Assembly (NCBI GenBank): GCA_003339415.1
Contig: PDHQ01000126.1
Location: 4,949-68,948, forward strand
Reading direction: 5' to 3'
Source: Ophiocordyceps camponoti-saundersi (nom. inval.)
Lineage: Eukaryota > Ascomycota > Sordariomycetes > Hypocreales > Ophiocordycipitaceae
Length of the DNA: 64,000 bases
A program made the position numbers and the translations under genes. Positions 44,883 through 56,639 of this stretch are shown piece after piece. The notes under the pieces were generated by a model. The model worked only from the letters and a program-made list of their open reading frames with translations. It was not told the DNA's origin and did not search any database. The first letter of the stretch is position 1. Each line of letters opens with the position of its first letter.

Positions 44883-46683
44883 TTCAGTGGAATTGGTTCT
44901 GCCCCCCTCTCAACTCTTCGTCCGGTCGCCGCATCTCGCCAGTCCCCCCGTGCTCCTCGGTTCGGCCTGCAACTCGAGTACGACCGGCCATGACCTGGCT
45001 TTACTGATCGGACGATGATGACCGGAGCGATCACGTCATGGCGCCATCGGCATCCATGTCCTTTTTCTTTTCCCCGGGAGAGGACTGGAGCTGGTTGACT
45101 GACAGGCTCTTCGTCTTGGCCCTGACCCTTTCCTTTCCTTTTCTTTGTGTTTCTCTATTTCCTACGCAATGGTGTATCTCGTTCTTCGACTTTGGACGCA
45201 TTTCTCAGCTCTCTTCCGTCGCATGGCTCGGATGACGCGGAAAGGACGATGAGACCTCGGTGACGGCGGATACCCCCCCCTTCCGCGTCGCCAATGATCT
45301 CTTCGCCCTCTCCGTCAAGCATCTGAACGGCACGTCCGGTGAGGAGGCCGGTTGGCTCAGCGCGTTGGTTGGCAAGTCGGTGGCAAAAGCCCTTTTCGCA
45401 CGGACCGGCCCTGTTACCCCCACGCAACCCCCGGACCGCCCGCCTCAGCGAGTGTATGCATGTGCACGAGCCCGAACGGTCAAATCAGTTTTTCGGTGCT
45501 GAAGAGGCTCGCTGCCAGTCGTTGCGGTTACACTTGCGTTTCCTCAGCAGGCATTTCCTTGACTTTTTTACTTCTTTTTTTTTTCACTTCGGTTTCCGAT
45601 CATTAATAGTGCTTTACGGATGCTTACGTCTTTCTGGGTTCTCCTTGGGACCGAGGCTACTCGGCCACGGCTTCTGGGGAGGTATGCAGGGGTCAGAGGA
45701 GTGGAGGGGAGGGTGTGAAAGATGGAGGTTGATGTGGAGACGGTCGAGCAGCAACGATGGGATCAAGATTCGTTCACCAACATGTTCTCGCCGACTACTA
45801 CCGACAAGTCATACACGACCGGCAGCGAGGAAGGAGATCGGACTTCGGTAGGCGATTGTTTGCGGTCGAGGGTAGAGGGGAGGCAAAGAAGACGCGTCGG
45901 TATCGGGGCCACGGGATGCGCGGGCTCTGATGGGAATTGACTGCTAACCACCGACAAGGAGCTTCCGGTGGCGGTTTGTCAGACGAAGGAACGGTGAGAC
46001 GTTTGCTACCAGACTGGTTCAAGACAGTATACGTACGGCAGTTCTAGTTTCATTCTACTTTTTGCTCGCACTGCAGCTCGTAAGGTGACGAACGAGGCGC
46101 AATCTGGGCATGTGGCAGGCATAGGGTGACGTGAGTCTCTGGTCAGCAAGTATTCCAGCAGCCCAGCGGAGGAGTTGGAGCGGGGACTTATTCTGGGATC
46201 CAGCATGATACGTGCCATTTAGTTCACGAGGAGGTAGATGATGCGGATGGATGATACGGTGAGATGATATTCTTGTATGTATATGGTATCCCAGCTTGTA
46301 AGGTACCTAGTAGGTAGGGTAGGTGGTAGGTAGGTAGTAGGTAAGAATAATCAGCGGGTGGGTGTAGGTAGTTGGAAGGTTAATTAGTAGCTGAGAATCT
46401 GGACGGCCCGAAGCGCGTCTCTATTCGTACAACAGATGGGAATAATCCGTGTACTATGCACACACTTGAGGCACGAGGCTGACGTCAGGTGGAGGGACGA
46501 GGTGGACCGTGGAGGAAGGGATGGAGCTATCTGATAAGGTGCTGGCCAACTCTGAAGCAGCAGCCGTTACGTGACGACGGCTCAGCTCATGCAAATACTT
46601 AAACACAAATCTCGTCCTCAGTCCACGGTCATCGTGCACAAAACACAGGCATCATCAGGGCGGAAAGCCTCACTCGAGACGGC
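44883..46683. other. Intergenic between CK1 and inositol 5-phosphatase
   Basis: About 1.8 kb with no supported gene. The left part is probably the CK1 3' UTR. TAGGTAGG repeats occur near 46303-46345. A CRE palindrome lies at 46480-46487, ~200 bp upstream of the next ATG. Confidence 0.5.
46480..46487. promoter_or_regulatory. CRE-like palindrome TGACGTCA
   Basis: A perfect 8-bp bZIP (CRE/ATF) palindrome about 197 bp upstream of the 5-phosphatase start codon. Function is inferred only from motif and position. Confidence 0.4.
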
Positions 46684-48362
46684 ATGGCGACCCTGGATGC
46701 TCGGGCCTCCCTGTCCTCTGGCGGGGGCGGTGACATGCACGCTGCGGCGACGTTGGACCTCCTGGTGCTGACGTTCAATTGTGCGAAGCAGCTCATCAAC
46801 CCGGGTGTGTTTGCGAGGCACCTGCGATGGGCGATGAGGAGGAACTCGGGGGGAGTTTTGCCGGAGGTGGTTGTGTTGTGAGAAAAAACCCTCCCCCCCT
46901 CCTTTCTTTCCCCCCCTCCCAAAAGCTCAATTGAAATGATGACAGGTCGCTCCAGGAAGTGGCGCCGCTGAGCAAGGCGTTTGTGGGTGAGTATTTCTTG
47001 AGAGAGTATTGGGAGAGGTTTGAGGAGGCGGTCAATGGCGCGGCTATGACGATGACGACCAAGAGGAAGAAGACGAAGACGAAGGAGACGGCGACGACGG
47101 CTTCGACGATGACGATGACGACGACAACAACAGAACCTCCCCCTTACACGCTGATCAAAGTCCGAAATGTGGGCTACACTGCCATTATGCTCTTCGCGCG
47201 GCACTCTGCGCGCCTGAGCGCCGTTCACGAGGCCGAGGTGGGCTTCGGCGCCGCCGACATGGGGAACAAGGGCGCTATTGGCCTGCGCACGCTGTACTCG
47301 GACGACGACGGAAGGACGACTGAGCTGACGTTTGTGGCGACGCATCTGGCGGCCATGGAGTGGAATCTGCCGCGACGGAACGCGAATTGGGCGGCCATTA
47401 TGCGCGGGCTGACCTTTGCGAATCCGGAGGGGGTTCTTCTTGCTGAGGAAGAGGAGGGGGTGGAGGGGGAAGACGAAGACGACGAAGGAGCTCGTCTGTT
47501 GAACGGGGACGAGGACGACGATGACGACAACCGTCAGCACGCCCGTCTGCGCCGCCGACTTCACGACCTCTCCGTCTACAAGCCGTCGTCGCACCTCTTC
47601 GTCGCCGGCGATCTTAACTACCGGATCGCGTCGACGCCGCCGCCGCCCGGTGCGTCGCTGCCCAGTCTCGACCCGCGGTCGCAGCACCACTTCCGGACCT
47701 TCTTGCCGCTGGACCAGCTCACGCGCGAGAGGCTTGCGGGCAGAACCCTGCACGGGCTGGTGGAGGCGCCGGTGACGTTTCCGCCCACGTACAAGTATCA
47801 TCTGTCGAAGGGGGGTCGTGATGGAGACGGCGACGGGGAGGGGGGCTATTACGATGAGAGTAAGCATTACGAGGATGAGGATGAAGATGAAGATGTTGGC
47901 GGAGATAACGAAAAGGACGTCGTTCGTTGGCGTTTCGCTTCCCATCGCTGGCCTGCCTGGACGGACAGGATCCTATACCTCGATGTGCCGTCCTGGCTTC
48001 AGGGCCAGCGGCGGATGCACGTCCGAGCCTACGACGCCCTCCCCGTCGTGCGCACCAGCGACCACCGCGCCGTCTTTCTGCGGGTCGACGTGCCTCTCGT
48101 CGCGCCGGCCGATCTCGTCCCTCGGCCATCATCATCATCATCTTCTTCTTCCTCGTCGGACGCGGCGGAGGACCCCCGGCTCCGTCTCCCCGCCGAGATC
48201 GACCCGGAGGCGTGGGCGCGGCGCAGGGCGGCGCGTCAGAAGGAACGTCTCCTTGGTTGGACTATGCTGCTTTGGAGCTCGCCTGAGGGCGCTTGGGTGC
48301 TTCTTGCGTCGTTGGTTGTGGCTGCTGGCGGGGCTTATTGGTTTTACTATGCGGGCGTGTGA
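46684..48362 (+). CDS. Inositol polyphosphate 5-phosphatase, tail-anchored
   Basis: Two exons, 46684-46877 and 46946-48362 (68-nt intron, GTGAGA...GACAG), giving 536 aa. The endonuclease/exonuclease/phosphatase fold is shown in order by LLVLTFNCAKQL, VVVLSLQEV (catalytic Glu), AADMGNKGAIGLR, TFVATHLAA, LFVAGDLNYRI, FPPTYKYH, FASHRWPAWTDRILY and VRTSDHRAVFL. PAWTDRIL and SDHR are the family signature. Two low-complexity inserts interrupt it: Lys/Thr-rich at ~97-125 and Glu/Asp-rich at ~230-260. A Ser run precedes the C-terminal part, which ends in one hydrophobic helix (GAWVLLASLVVAAGGAYWFYYAGV). This predicts a tail-anchored enzyme facing the cytosol that removes the 5-phosphate of phosphoinositides such as PI(4,5)P2. 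The membrane is not identifiable; ER is usual for such tails. Confidence 0.88.
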
Positions 48363-49046
48363 AGAAGGGGTTCTTTTGCTTGCTGGGGTAGAGATGTTTC
48401 TTTGCCTTCTTACTAGTTGCTAGTATTGTAAAGAGGGATGGGAGAGATGAGTCGGGTTTACGGAGTATAAGAGGAGGATATCATGAGAACGCAAACTTAT
48501 CCTTTGGTTATTATCGTTCAGTCTTGAGCAGAGACACGGATATATTTAACAAGAGGAAGGACATGGCGATACATGAGTTTGAACTGTTTTTATTCACTTT
48601 TTAACTCTTTTTTTCTTGGTCTTCTATCAAGTCTAGACGCGCCTCGTGTTGAGGCGGTTAATGAGACTGCCATCGTCGACGACGCAGCCTGCCATGGCGG
48701 TGTAGCGAATGGCGCTTCCCTTTCTCTTGACTTCTCCTTTTTGACTTCTCGTTCTTCAGTCATGTCCACTTGCTGGATTGTGTCACCTTGTAGATTGAAG
48801 GGGGTGATCATGTCATCATGCTGTCGGGTTGTGCAACGGTGGTTCACAAGGAAGAGCTCGAGATTGTCGTGAAAATAGCCGTGGGATAGGTGGGATGAGC
48901 TGTAGGATGAGCTGTAGGAGACGTCCTGCCTCCCTCCAATTGATCGTGAATATCGATTGATGTTAATAGCCAAGCATACCCCCAATGGAACGACGCAAGT
49001 CAGGGAAAAAATAAACACCGAAGTCGAAGAAGTAAAAAGATGCCTT
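48363..49046. other. Convergent 3' spacer (5-phosphatase / PKA)
   Basis: Both flanking genes end here. No gene-like frame is supported and no notable repeat was seen. Confidence 0.55.
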
Positions 49047-50408
49047 TCAAAAGTCGTCGAAACAGTGATCGTATTGACGGGCCATGTCCGCAGTGTACTC
49101 GTCGTGACCTTCGCCGTCGTCCTCGGGGTATGCGTCGAAGCACTGGGCGTCGCCGGGGTAGCGGATTGGGGGGATGATGGGGCCTGGACTGCGGCGGTTG
49201 ATGACGTCGTCCCAGTCGACTGTTCGGAAGAAGGGGTGGTCCTTGACGAGGGCGGCGCCACCGCTCATGTTGCCTAGGCGGCGGGAGCGGTCGATTGTGC
49301 AGAGGGAGCGGATTAGGTGCTTGGCGTCGTCGGATATGGGGGGATCTTGGGGGAAGGTTATCGGTTTTTCGACGATTCTGCGAGGCTTCTTGGTTAGAAG
49401 AAGAGGAACGAGAAGGGAGGAGTAGGGGATCAGTTGTGACGCACTGCTTGTAGATTTCGATGGGGTTTTGGTGCCAGAAGGGCGGGTAGCCTGTCAGGAA
49501 CTCGTAGATCAGGACGCCCAATGCCCACCAGTCGACGGCGGTGGTATGGCCTTCGTTATGGATGACCTCGGGGGCGAGATACTCGGGGGTGCCGCAGAGG
49601 GTGTAGGTCTCGACGGGGCGATCGTCGCACTGACCGAGGCGCTTAGCGAAGCCAAAGTCGACAATCTTGACGTGACCCTGACGATCGAGGAGCAGGTTCT
49701 CGGGTTTGAGGTCGCGATAGGCTATGCCGTCCTGCTGCTCGTGAAGAAACTCGAGAACGGCGACGATCTCGGCGGCGTAGAAACGAGCGACTTCCTCATC
49801 GAAGCGCCGCAGCTTGCGAAGATAACTGAAGAGCTCGCCACCGGGAACGTAGTCGAGGAGCATGTAAAGCGAGTCTCGATCGGAAAAGGAGGCTAGGAGA
49901 TTGGTGATGAAGGGGTGGCCAGCGACGTCGGCGAGGAGGGCGCGTTCGTGTCGTACGTGATCGACTTGTTTGAGCTTGATGACGTCGGCTTTTCGTAATA
50001 TCTTGAGGGCGTATACTTGGCCGGAAGAGTCTTGCTCGAGGGCTATTGTGGAGGTTGCGGGACGCACGAGGCAGACGCGGGCGAAGGTGCCTTTTTATCC
50101 ATTGTTTTGGACGAGAGACGATGCATTGTTGGAAGTCAGGATCAAGAGTGAGGCGAGGAGAGAGGGACGAGAGTGTGTATATGTGAAAGAGAGAGGCTGA
50201 TAGGGAGGAGGGGGAGGGAAAGGGGAAGAGAAACGAGGTGTGAGGGCGGGGACGGACCGGTGCCCAGTGTGCGGATAAGCTTGAAGTTGCTGAGCTCAAG
50301 CTTGTGCATTGGAGGTGGAGAGAGCCGGCTGGATTCGGAAGGATGAGAAGGGGCCAGCGCCATCATTGACGTCGTCGGAGCCGGCGGGTTGGCGACGCTG
50401 ACGGCCAT
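49047..50408 (-). CDS. cAMP-dependent protein kinase catalytic subunit-like AGC kinase
   Basis: Three exons: 50408-50258, 50090-49445 and 49377-49047 (introns 167 and 67 nt), giving 375 aa. Intron 1 splits the glycine-rich loop, and splicing restores LIRTLGTGTFARVCLVR. Kinase landmarks are YALKILRKADVIKLKQVDHV (ATP Lys), IAYRDLKPENLLLD, VKIVDFGFAKR, and the activation segment ETYTLCGTPEYLAPEV with the PKA-type phospho-Thr. The AGC C-tail ends exactly in FDDF at the C-terminus, the FxxF hydrophobic motif of PKA. After intron 2 the frame continues KQIVEKPITFPQDPPI. The short N-terminus (~40 residues, Pro/Ser-rich) and a small insert (STIALEQDSSGQ) after the Gly-loop suggest the second fungal class (PKA-C2/CpkB) rather than the main PkaA. 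It is divergent from the TBC gene, with a 1-kb shared promoter region. Confidence 0.9.
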
Positions 50409-51435
50409 TATATAATGGGGGGGAAACGACGAGTGTTCTCTTTGCCCAGGTGAGGTCGATGGGGATTCGTAGACGAGAGTATGTTGTAGAAAGAGGAGGA
50501 GGAGGAGGAGGAGGAGGAGAAAGGAGGAGAGGAGACAGCAGGGACAGGAGACGGTGAGTGAGATGGAGAGGTATCGTCCCTGAAACGGCGATCGGTCCAA
50601 CGGCCCGAGACCGGCGGTTCGGAAGAGGGAAATATAAGGTTGCCGCGGGATGGGACGCGGGAATTGCAGGGGGGGAGTCTCTTGGAGAGGAAGAGAGGGG
50701 GGGGTTGGAAAGAGGGGGGGGGGAGACGGAGAGAGGAGTGAGAGAGAGATAGAGCGGGGAGGATTAAAGGATTATAACCGCTGTAATCGTACATGCGATG
50801 GCGGCAATGACGCAACGGTCGGCCTACGACAGACACGGCTTAGACCAGGCGGCCGAGGCTCGATGTGTAAGTTGGAGTCGAAGGAGGGCGCGCCAATGAC
50901 GTCCCCGTCTGCCGCTGACTGCTGCTTACTACGCCCTTCAATGGTATTAGCTCATCCGAGTGAGGAGGTACGTACTTGGAAGTAGCACATTGTGCACCTG
51001 TCAAGCCTACTACCCTGGACCTGGAGAAATCGGGCTACCTTACCCCTATCTGCGCTGCCCGCTCCGTACCCCGCGTGTGAGATGGCGCTCAGGTAGCTGC
51101 TGCCTCGACGGTATCCTCTACCTGATGCCGTACGCCGCTGTTGCTGTGTTTTCCAGGTAGCCGGTTCCTTGGCTCGGTCCCACGACAGCCCGTGCTCCGG
51201 CGGTGCCACCAGCAACAGCAGCGCAGCAGCGGCAGCAGCAAAGCCCCCTCGCATCAACGTTGTTGAACGTCAACCCTCTCATCATCTAACATTGTACCTA
51301 CCTACCTTACTCTCCCATCACCGTTACCGGTCCTCGCACACCGCGGTTCCGTCCCTTTCTCCGTCCCTCTCTTTCCCTTCCCCTTCCTCTCGGCTTCCGT
51401 TTAGCCATGCTGCGTCTTGGCTGACGAGCGACGAC
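50409..51435. promoter_or_regulatory. Divergent promoter between PKA-like kinase and TBC Rab-GAP
   Basis: About 1.03 kb separates the two start codons. GGA/GAG-rich tracts lie near the kinase (50490-50530, 50690-50760). Half-CRE-like TGACGCAA (~50809) and TGACGTC (50897-50903) occur mid-region. A CT-rich leader precedes the TBC ATG. Regulatory roles are inferred. Confidence 0.4.
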
Positions 51436-54400
51436 ATGTTCTCCAACCTCTCCAACATCGTCCACCGCGCTCAGCAGCTCATCGACCCGACACAGGGCCT
51501 TAACCTATCCAGCTCGGACCGTAACCCGTCCAAGGCGTCGCTCTTCCAGAGCCAATTTCGACTCCCGGCCTCGCAGTCGCCCCTCTGCGAGATCAACGCC
51601 GAACTCACCATCCCGCCCTCCAACGCCACCCGTGGTGACCGCGACAGAGGATGGCATTATGCCGGCAAGCTGCACCTTTCCGAGGCCTACATGTGCTTCT
51701 CGACCACGCCCACTAGTTTCCTGCAATCGGCCAGCACGTCCAATTCGTCTGCTTTTACCGGCCAGACCCACGGCGCGGGGCCTAGTGGCAATGGCTTCAC
51801 TTTCCCCCTCTGTGCTATTCGCAGGGTCGAGAGGCTAAATAGCCAGAATTTCCAGGTAAAGATGCTTATAATATCCCGATGATGAGGTAGAGAAAATAAT
51901 GCATACTGATACCCTGTAACACAGTTCGCTCTCGCCATCACCACTTGGAACGGCTTACTGACAGACGAGAAAGACGGCAATAATCCCCCCGACGCCCATG
52001 CCCGCGAGCAGCGCATCACTCTCCACCTCGCAGGCTCCCGTCCTGCTTGCGAAAAATTCTGCGACGGCCTGAAGAGGGGTCTGAGAGCCGGCGTCGGCAG
52101 CGTCAACAAGCTGCGCGGCGTCGTCGCCGAGTGCTATTCCCAGCACCTCCTCCGCCCCGACGACCGCAAGGCCGCCAGCCCCCCCGATGCCGGCCTCGGC
52201 ATGCTCTTTCGCTATCCCGGCGACCCTAAGAAGCTGCGCGACCGCGCAAAGATGCGCCTTTGGGCCGAGTACCTGCGCGACAACGGTCGTAACGTCACAC
52301 TCATCCGCCAGCCCACCTTTCACAAGCTCATCCGCGTCGGCCTGCCCAACCGGCTCCGCGGCGAGATCTGGGAGCTGACGTCGGGTTCCCTCTACCTTCG
52401 GCTCGAGAACCCGACGCTCTACGCCGACACGCTCGACAAGTTTCGCGGCCAGGAGTCGCTGGCCATCGACGAGATCGAAAAGGACCTCAACCGTAGCCTG
52501 CCCGAATACCCGGGCTTCCAGAGCCAGGACGGCATCGGCAGGCTGCGCCGCGTACTCACCGCCTACAGCTGGCTCAATGCTGACGTCGGGTACTGCCAGG
52601 CCATGAACATCGTCGTCGCCGCCCTGCTCATCTACATGTCCGAGTCGCAGGCCTTCTTCCTGCTCTCCGCCCTGTGCGACCGCCTCGTGCCGGGCTACTA
52701 CTCGACAACAATGTACGGCACTCTGCTGGATCAAAAGGTATTTGAGTCGCTCGTCGAGAGGACCATGCCAATTCTGTGGGAGCACCTCGTCAGGAGCGAC
52801 GTCCAGCTGTCCGTCGTCTCCCTGCCGTGGTTCCTGTCGCTCTACGTGAACTCAATGCCCCTCATCTTCGCCTTTCGCGTCCTCGACGTTTTCTTCGTCG
52901 AGGGACCCAAGGTTTTGTTTCAGGTAGGGCTCGCCATCCTGCGTATCAACGGCGAAGAGCTGCTCGATGCCGCCGACGACGGTGCCTTCATCTCCGTCCT
53001 CAAGTCGTACTTTGCCCGCCTCGACGAGTCGGCCCACCCGAGGTCGGAGAATCCCAAGCTCCGGGCCGTGACGCGCTTCCAGGAGCTCATGGTCGTGGCG
53101 TTCAAGGAGTTCGCAGCCATCACGCACGGCACCATCACCGATCTGCGTCTCAAGAAGAAGGATGCCGTTCTCAGCAACATTGAGAACTTTGCCAAGCGGA
53201 CCGCCATCCGCAACCTCGGCCCGGATAGTAAATTGCTGAGTACCGACGAGCTAGGTGCCCTCTATGACCGCTTCTACAGCGTACTTTACGAACGTCAGCA
53301 GCGCGAACATCTGCTACAGGAGGAGCAGCGGCGAAAGGCCAGGTCGTTGTCGTCGGTCCACAGCCGTGGCGGCGCTGCTAATAGGAGACGCGCCTCGGCT
53401 GTCTTTGGGAGTGATGGCGGCGGAGCGCAGGATCAGACGGTGGAGAAGGGCCGGGTGGCGCTGGGGGCGAGCACCAGCCTCATGGACTACGACGCTTTCC
53501 GCGAGTTCCTGGCCGGTATGGCGAGGTGGGCCATTGCCGACTCGCCGAGTCACTCGAGGCGGGAGACGGGCGCCGGTTTCGACGGTGAGAAGAAGTTCCA
53601 CAGCGCCCGGAGGGCTCCGAGCGTGTTATCGTTGCCCTGGGGCGCCGGGCCGACGCCGGCGGAGCATGATTTCCTGAGGCGGCTGTACGGCAAATGGGAC
53701 GTGGACGGAAACTCGACGCTGACGCTGCAGAACGTGGTGACGGGGCTGGCGGGCATCAAGGGGAAGCACGACATCATGGGCACCATGACCTACTTCTTCG
53801 AGCTCTACGACGACGACGGGGACGGCAGGGTGGACCGCGAAGGCATCCTGCGCATATCCGAGGCTCTGCTGTTCCTTTCGCGGCGCGGCCTCGAAGGCGC
53901 CGGCTCGTCGAGCGGCTCGAGCTCGACGCTCAACGGAGGCGATGGGCCGCACGAGTCTGCGGGCGCCATCACCAACGAGCGTTTCCTCGGCAGCGTCAGT
54001 GCCTTTATTCGCCGGTGCTTCGAGTACGCCGACCCGGACCACCCTCAGAATAAGGATATGCAGGACGTGGCCGCGCGAGGGAAAGACAAGGAGCCGGAGC
54101 CGGGGCAGGCGGCGGCGGGCGCCTTTGCGATCGGAGACGACGAGGACGAGGAGGAGGACGATTTGCTCGTGCTCGAAACGGCCGCCCCGGAAAAGCCGGT
54201 GTCGTCGTCGTCGATTTCGCCTGCGTCGTCATCATCATCCAAGAAGAAGGCGTCGGACGTGGTGGCGGACGACGGAGCGGCGCCCCCTGATAGAGGTCGC
54301 CGTCTATCGAGGGCCAAGTCGGAGGCAGCCAACGCGGCGCTGGATCCGGCGCATCCGTTACACATGACGCTGCCTACGTTCAGGATGGTGGTGCTGGCAG

Positions 54401-54960
54401 ATGAGTTGCTGGAGCAGTTCTTCGAGACGTGCTTCCCGTCGTCGTTCCGGGTGGTGGAAGGGGTGCGGTGCGGATCGGCGACGCCAACAAGCTCGTCGCT
54501 GACGACGTTTTCGAGCCTCGGCTTCGGCGGCGGCGGCGGCGGCGGGGGGCGGTCGCCGCTCGGGGTGCAGGCACCGCCGGGGGTCGGAAGGGGCCTTCGC
54601 GGGGTGCTGGACAACATCGTCACGGACGGGATGCGGGTGGCGACGGAGGTGCGCAGGCGTATGGAAGAGGCGCAGCGCGAATTGGAGAAGGAAGCCGTCC
54701 CGAGGCCGACGACGACGGCCGCAGGTCCGGGGACGGCCGGGGCGGCGGAGGAAGAGTACGACGACGACGACGATGACGTGGGCGTCGCTGTCGGGGCGAG
54801 GACGGGCTCCGGCGGGGGATCCAACCAGGACATGGAGAGGAGGTCGGTTAAGAGTACTGATCGAGACCTGCTGGACGGGCTGGACGCCGGAGCTGGTGTG
54901 GAGGACGAGGCTGAAGGTGGCGAGGCTGAGGGGATGAATAGCGGATTGATGGATAGTTAG
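51436..54960 (+). CDS. TBC-domain Rab GTPase-activating protein (Gyp2/Mdr1-like) with EF-hand-like region
   Basis: Two exons, 51436-51855 and 51925-54960 (69-nt intron, GTAAAG...ACACAG), giving 1,151 aa. A GRAM-like N-terminal region (~50-220: CEINAELTIPP, GWHYAGKLHLSEAYMCFSTT, FPLCAIRRVERLN, RITLHLAGSR) should bind membrane lipid. The TBC domain (~275-500) begins LIRVGLPNRLRGEIWELTSG. It holds the arginine-finger motif IEKDLNR (Ile324, Asp327, Arg330) and the glutamine finger YCQ (363-365), so it should be catalytically active on Rab/Ypt GTPases. After a basic linker, ~720-800 has two EF-hand-like loops (DVDGNSTLTLQNVV and DDDGDGRVDREGIL). The C-terminal ~350 residues are acidic, Ser- and Gly-rich and probably disordered. 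Gyp2/Mdr1 homologues act on Ypt6 in Golgi/endosome traffic. Confidence 0.9.
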
Positions 54961-56639
54961 GCAGGCCGGTAGGATGGGATGGATAGACGGACGGAGGCGG
55001 CGAATTGGGACCGAAAGGTTACATAGATACATACGTTGTAGAGGAAGACGAAGAGAGGGGGGCGGGGGGGAGACGGGAGACGGGAGACGGAGAGAGAGTT
55101 TAGAGGAGGATGAGATAGAGAGAGCGAGAGAGCGTGAGGCTGAGAGGTGTGATCTGCGTGGATCGCCAGGCTCTAAGCCGTGGATCGGCGGATAGCGATG
55201 AGCGAGGTAAAGGACGAAAGCGACTTGTGAGAGTGGGGGAGGGGGATGACGTCAGGGCGGAAGCGTGGACAAGTTTCAGAGTTTTGGCGCAACCGTCGGC
55301 GCGTGGTGTCTCGTCTGATTTTGGTAGGAGCCTAGTTTCTTCTTCTTCTTCTGCTTCTTCGTCTTCTCCTCGTTCTTCTAAGGTTAAATACGCGTTTCTT
55401 TCCCCGTTTGTGATTTATACATGTCCTGAGTCGGGCGAGCCATGCCTGGTGCGGAAAGTCGATTTACACACCTACATCCACTCCAGGTCTTAGGTGTAGG
55501 TGGTACATGGATAGGTGTACATCCACACACAGATGGAGATGGAGGAGTCAGAAGGAGGAGCAGAAGGAGGAGTAAGGTTGGTACGACTTTACGCGTTTGA
55601 TTATATTGCGTACCTATTAAGCTTGGCAAGGCAGGGCGGCGGCGGCAGTGTGTGCTTTGCTGTGCCGTGCCGTGCTTGTTGTTTGTGTGTGCTGAGTTGG
55701 GAGGAGGGGGGGGAATCAATTGCACTGTATTGCGGCGCTGTGACGGGGTGATTTCATGGGCGACGGAGGGGGGAGGAGGGAGGATGAGGGGGAGGAGGGG
55801 GGGGAAAACTCACTGTACGCCTTTATGGGATTACCTCTTCAGATCACGGTATGAAAACCTTGGTGCCTGGGGAGGCGGCACTGTACGGCATTCTGACTTT
55901 TATGCGGATTCGGATGAGGAATAGAGAAACGAGGACACTGTGCGGCACTGCATCGCTGTCATGCTGGGCACACGGTGTGTTTAGCACGGTACGGATAGTG
56001 CCCTCATCGCAGTAATTTCCGCCCCGCCTCTCCCTCTCTCACTCTCTCTCTCACTTTCTCTCTGCCTCCCCTCTTCTTCTTCTTCTTCTTCTTCTTCTTC
56101 TTCTTCTTCTTCTCCTCCTCCCTCGCACTTCTTCTTCCATTCCCTCTCTCACTCTCAATCTTCGTTTTCTCTCTCTCAATCTCTCCCCCTCTTTTCACCA
56201 TCTCTCAAAACTGCATCGATTACGGAGGTACATGCAGCGTTGAGGAAGAGAGGAGGGGAGACAAGGGGGAAAAAAAGGAGAGAGAGAGGAAACAAAAACG
56301 ACTTAAAAGAAAACACACTCTCAACCCTGTACGAGATACGCAACATCGTTCCGTCTGATTCTTTTCAAACCGCCGCACGTTGCATCCCGGCCAACGAACG
56401 ACGACTATCTTCTTTATTTTGTTTCCCCTTAAGCGCAGATCCCGTCTTCGACGCCACCCCCCCCTTTTTCTCTCTCTACATAATCCATCTTGTAACAGTG
56501 TGGTATGACGCTTCCTCACCCCCCCCCCCCGGTTTGATGGCTTGATGATTGACGTTGGACTTTAAGCGCTTCCTTTTATCTATCATCCTCCAATCCCTTC
56601 CCCCCCCCCCGGGCGTTGCCACGGCGCTATTGGCCCGCC
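54961..56639. other. Intergenic upstream of Pal1 gene
   Basis: About 1.7 kb, no gene. It contains the TBC 3' UTR, a perfect CRE palindrome TGACGTCA at 55247-55254, a (CTT)n run at about 56072-56114, CT-rich tracts (56025-56065) and poly-C runs near 56519-56531 and 56600-56610 just before the Pal1 start. Confidence 0.5.
55247..55254. promoter_or_regulatory. CRE-like palindrome TGACGTCA
   Basis: A perfect bZIP-type palindrome in the intergenic region between the TBC and Pal1 genes, 1.4 kb upstream of the Pal1 ATG. Confidence 0.3.

Noticed and set aside
45038..45047. ATGGCGCCAT palindrome resembling a fungal sulfur-regulator (CYS3 bZIP) site
   Set aside because: It lies downstream of casein kinase I and far from the cystathionine-lyase promoter, so a chance 10-mer is more likely.
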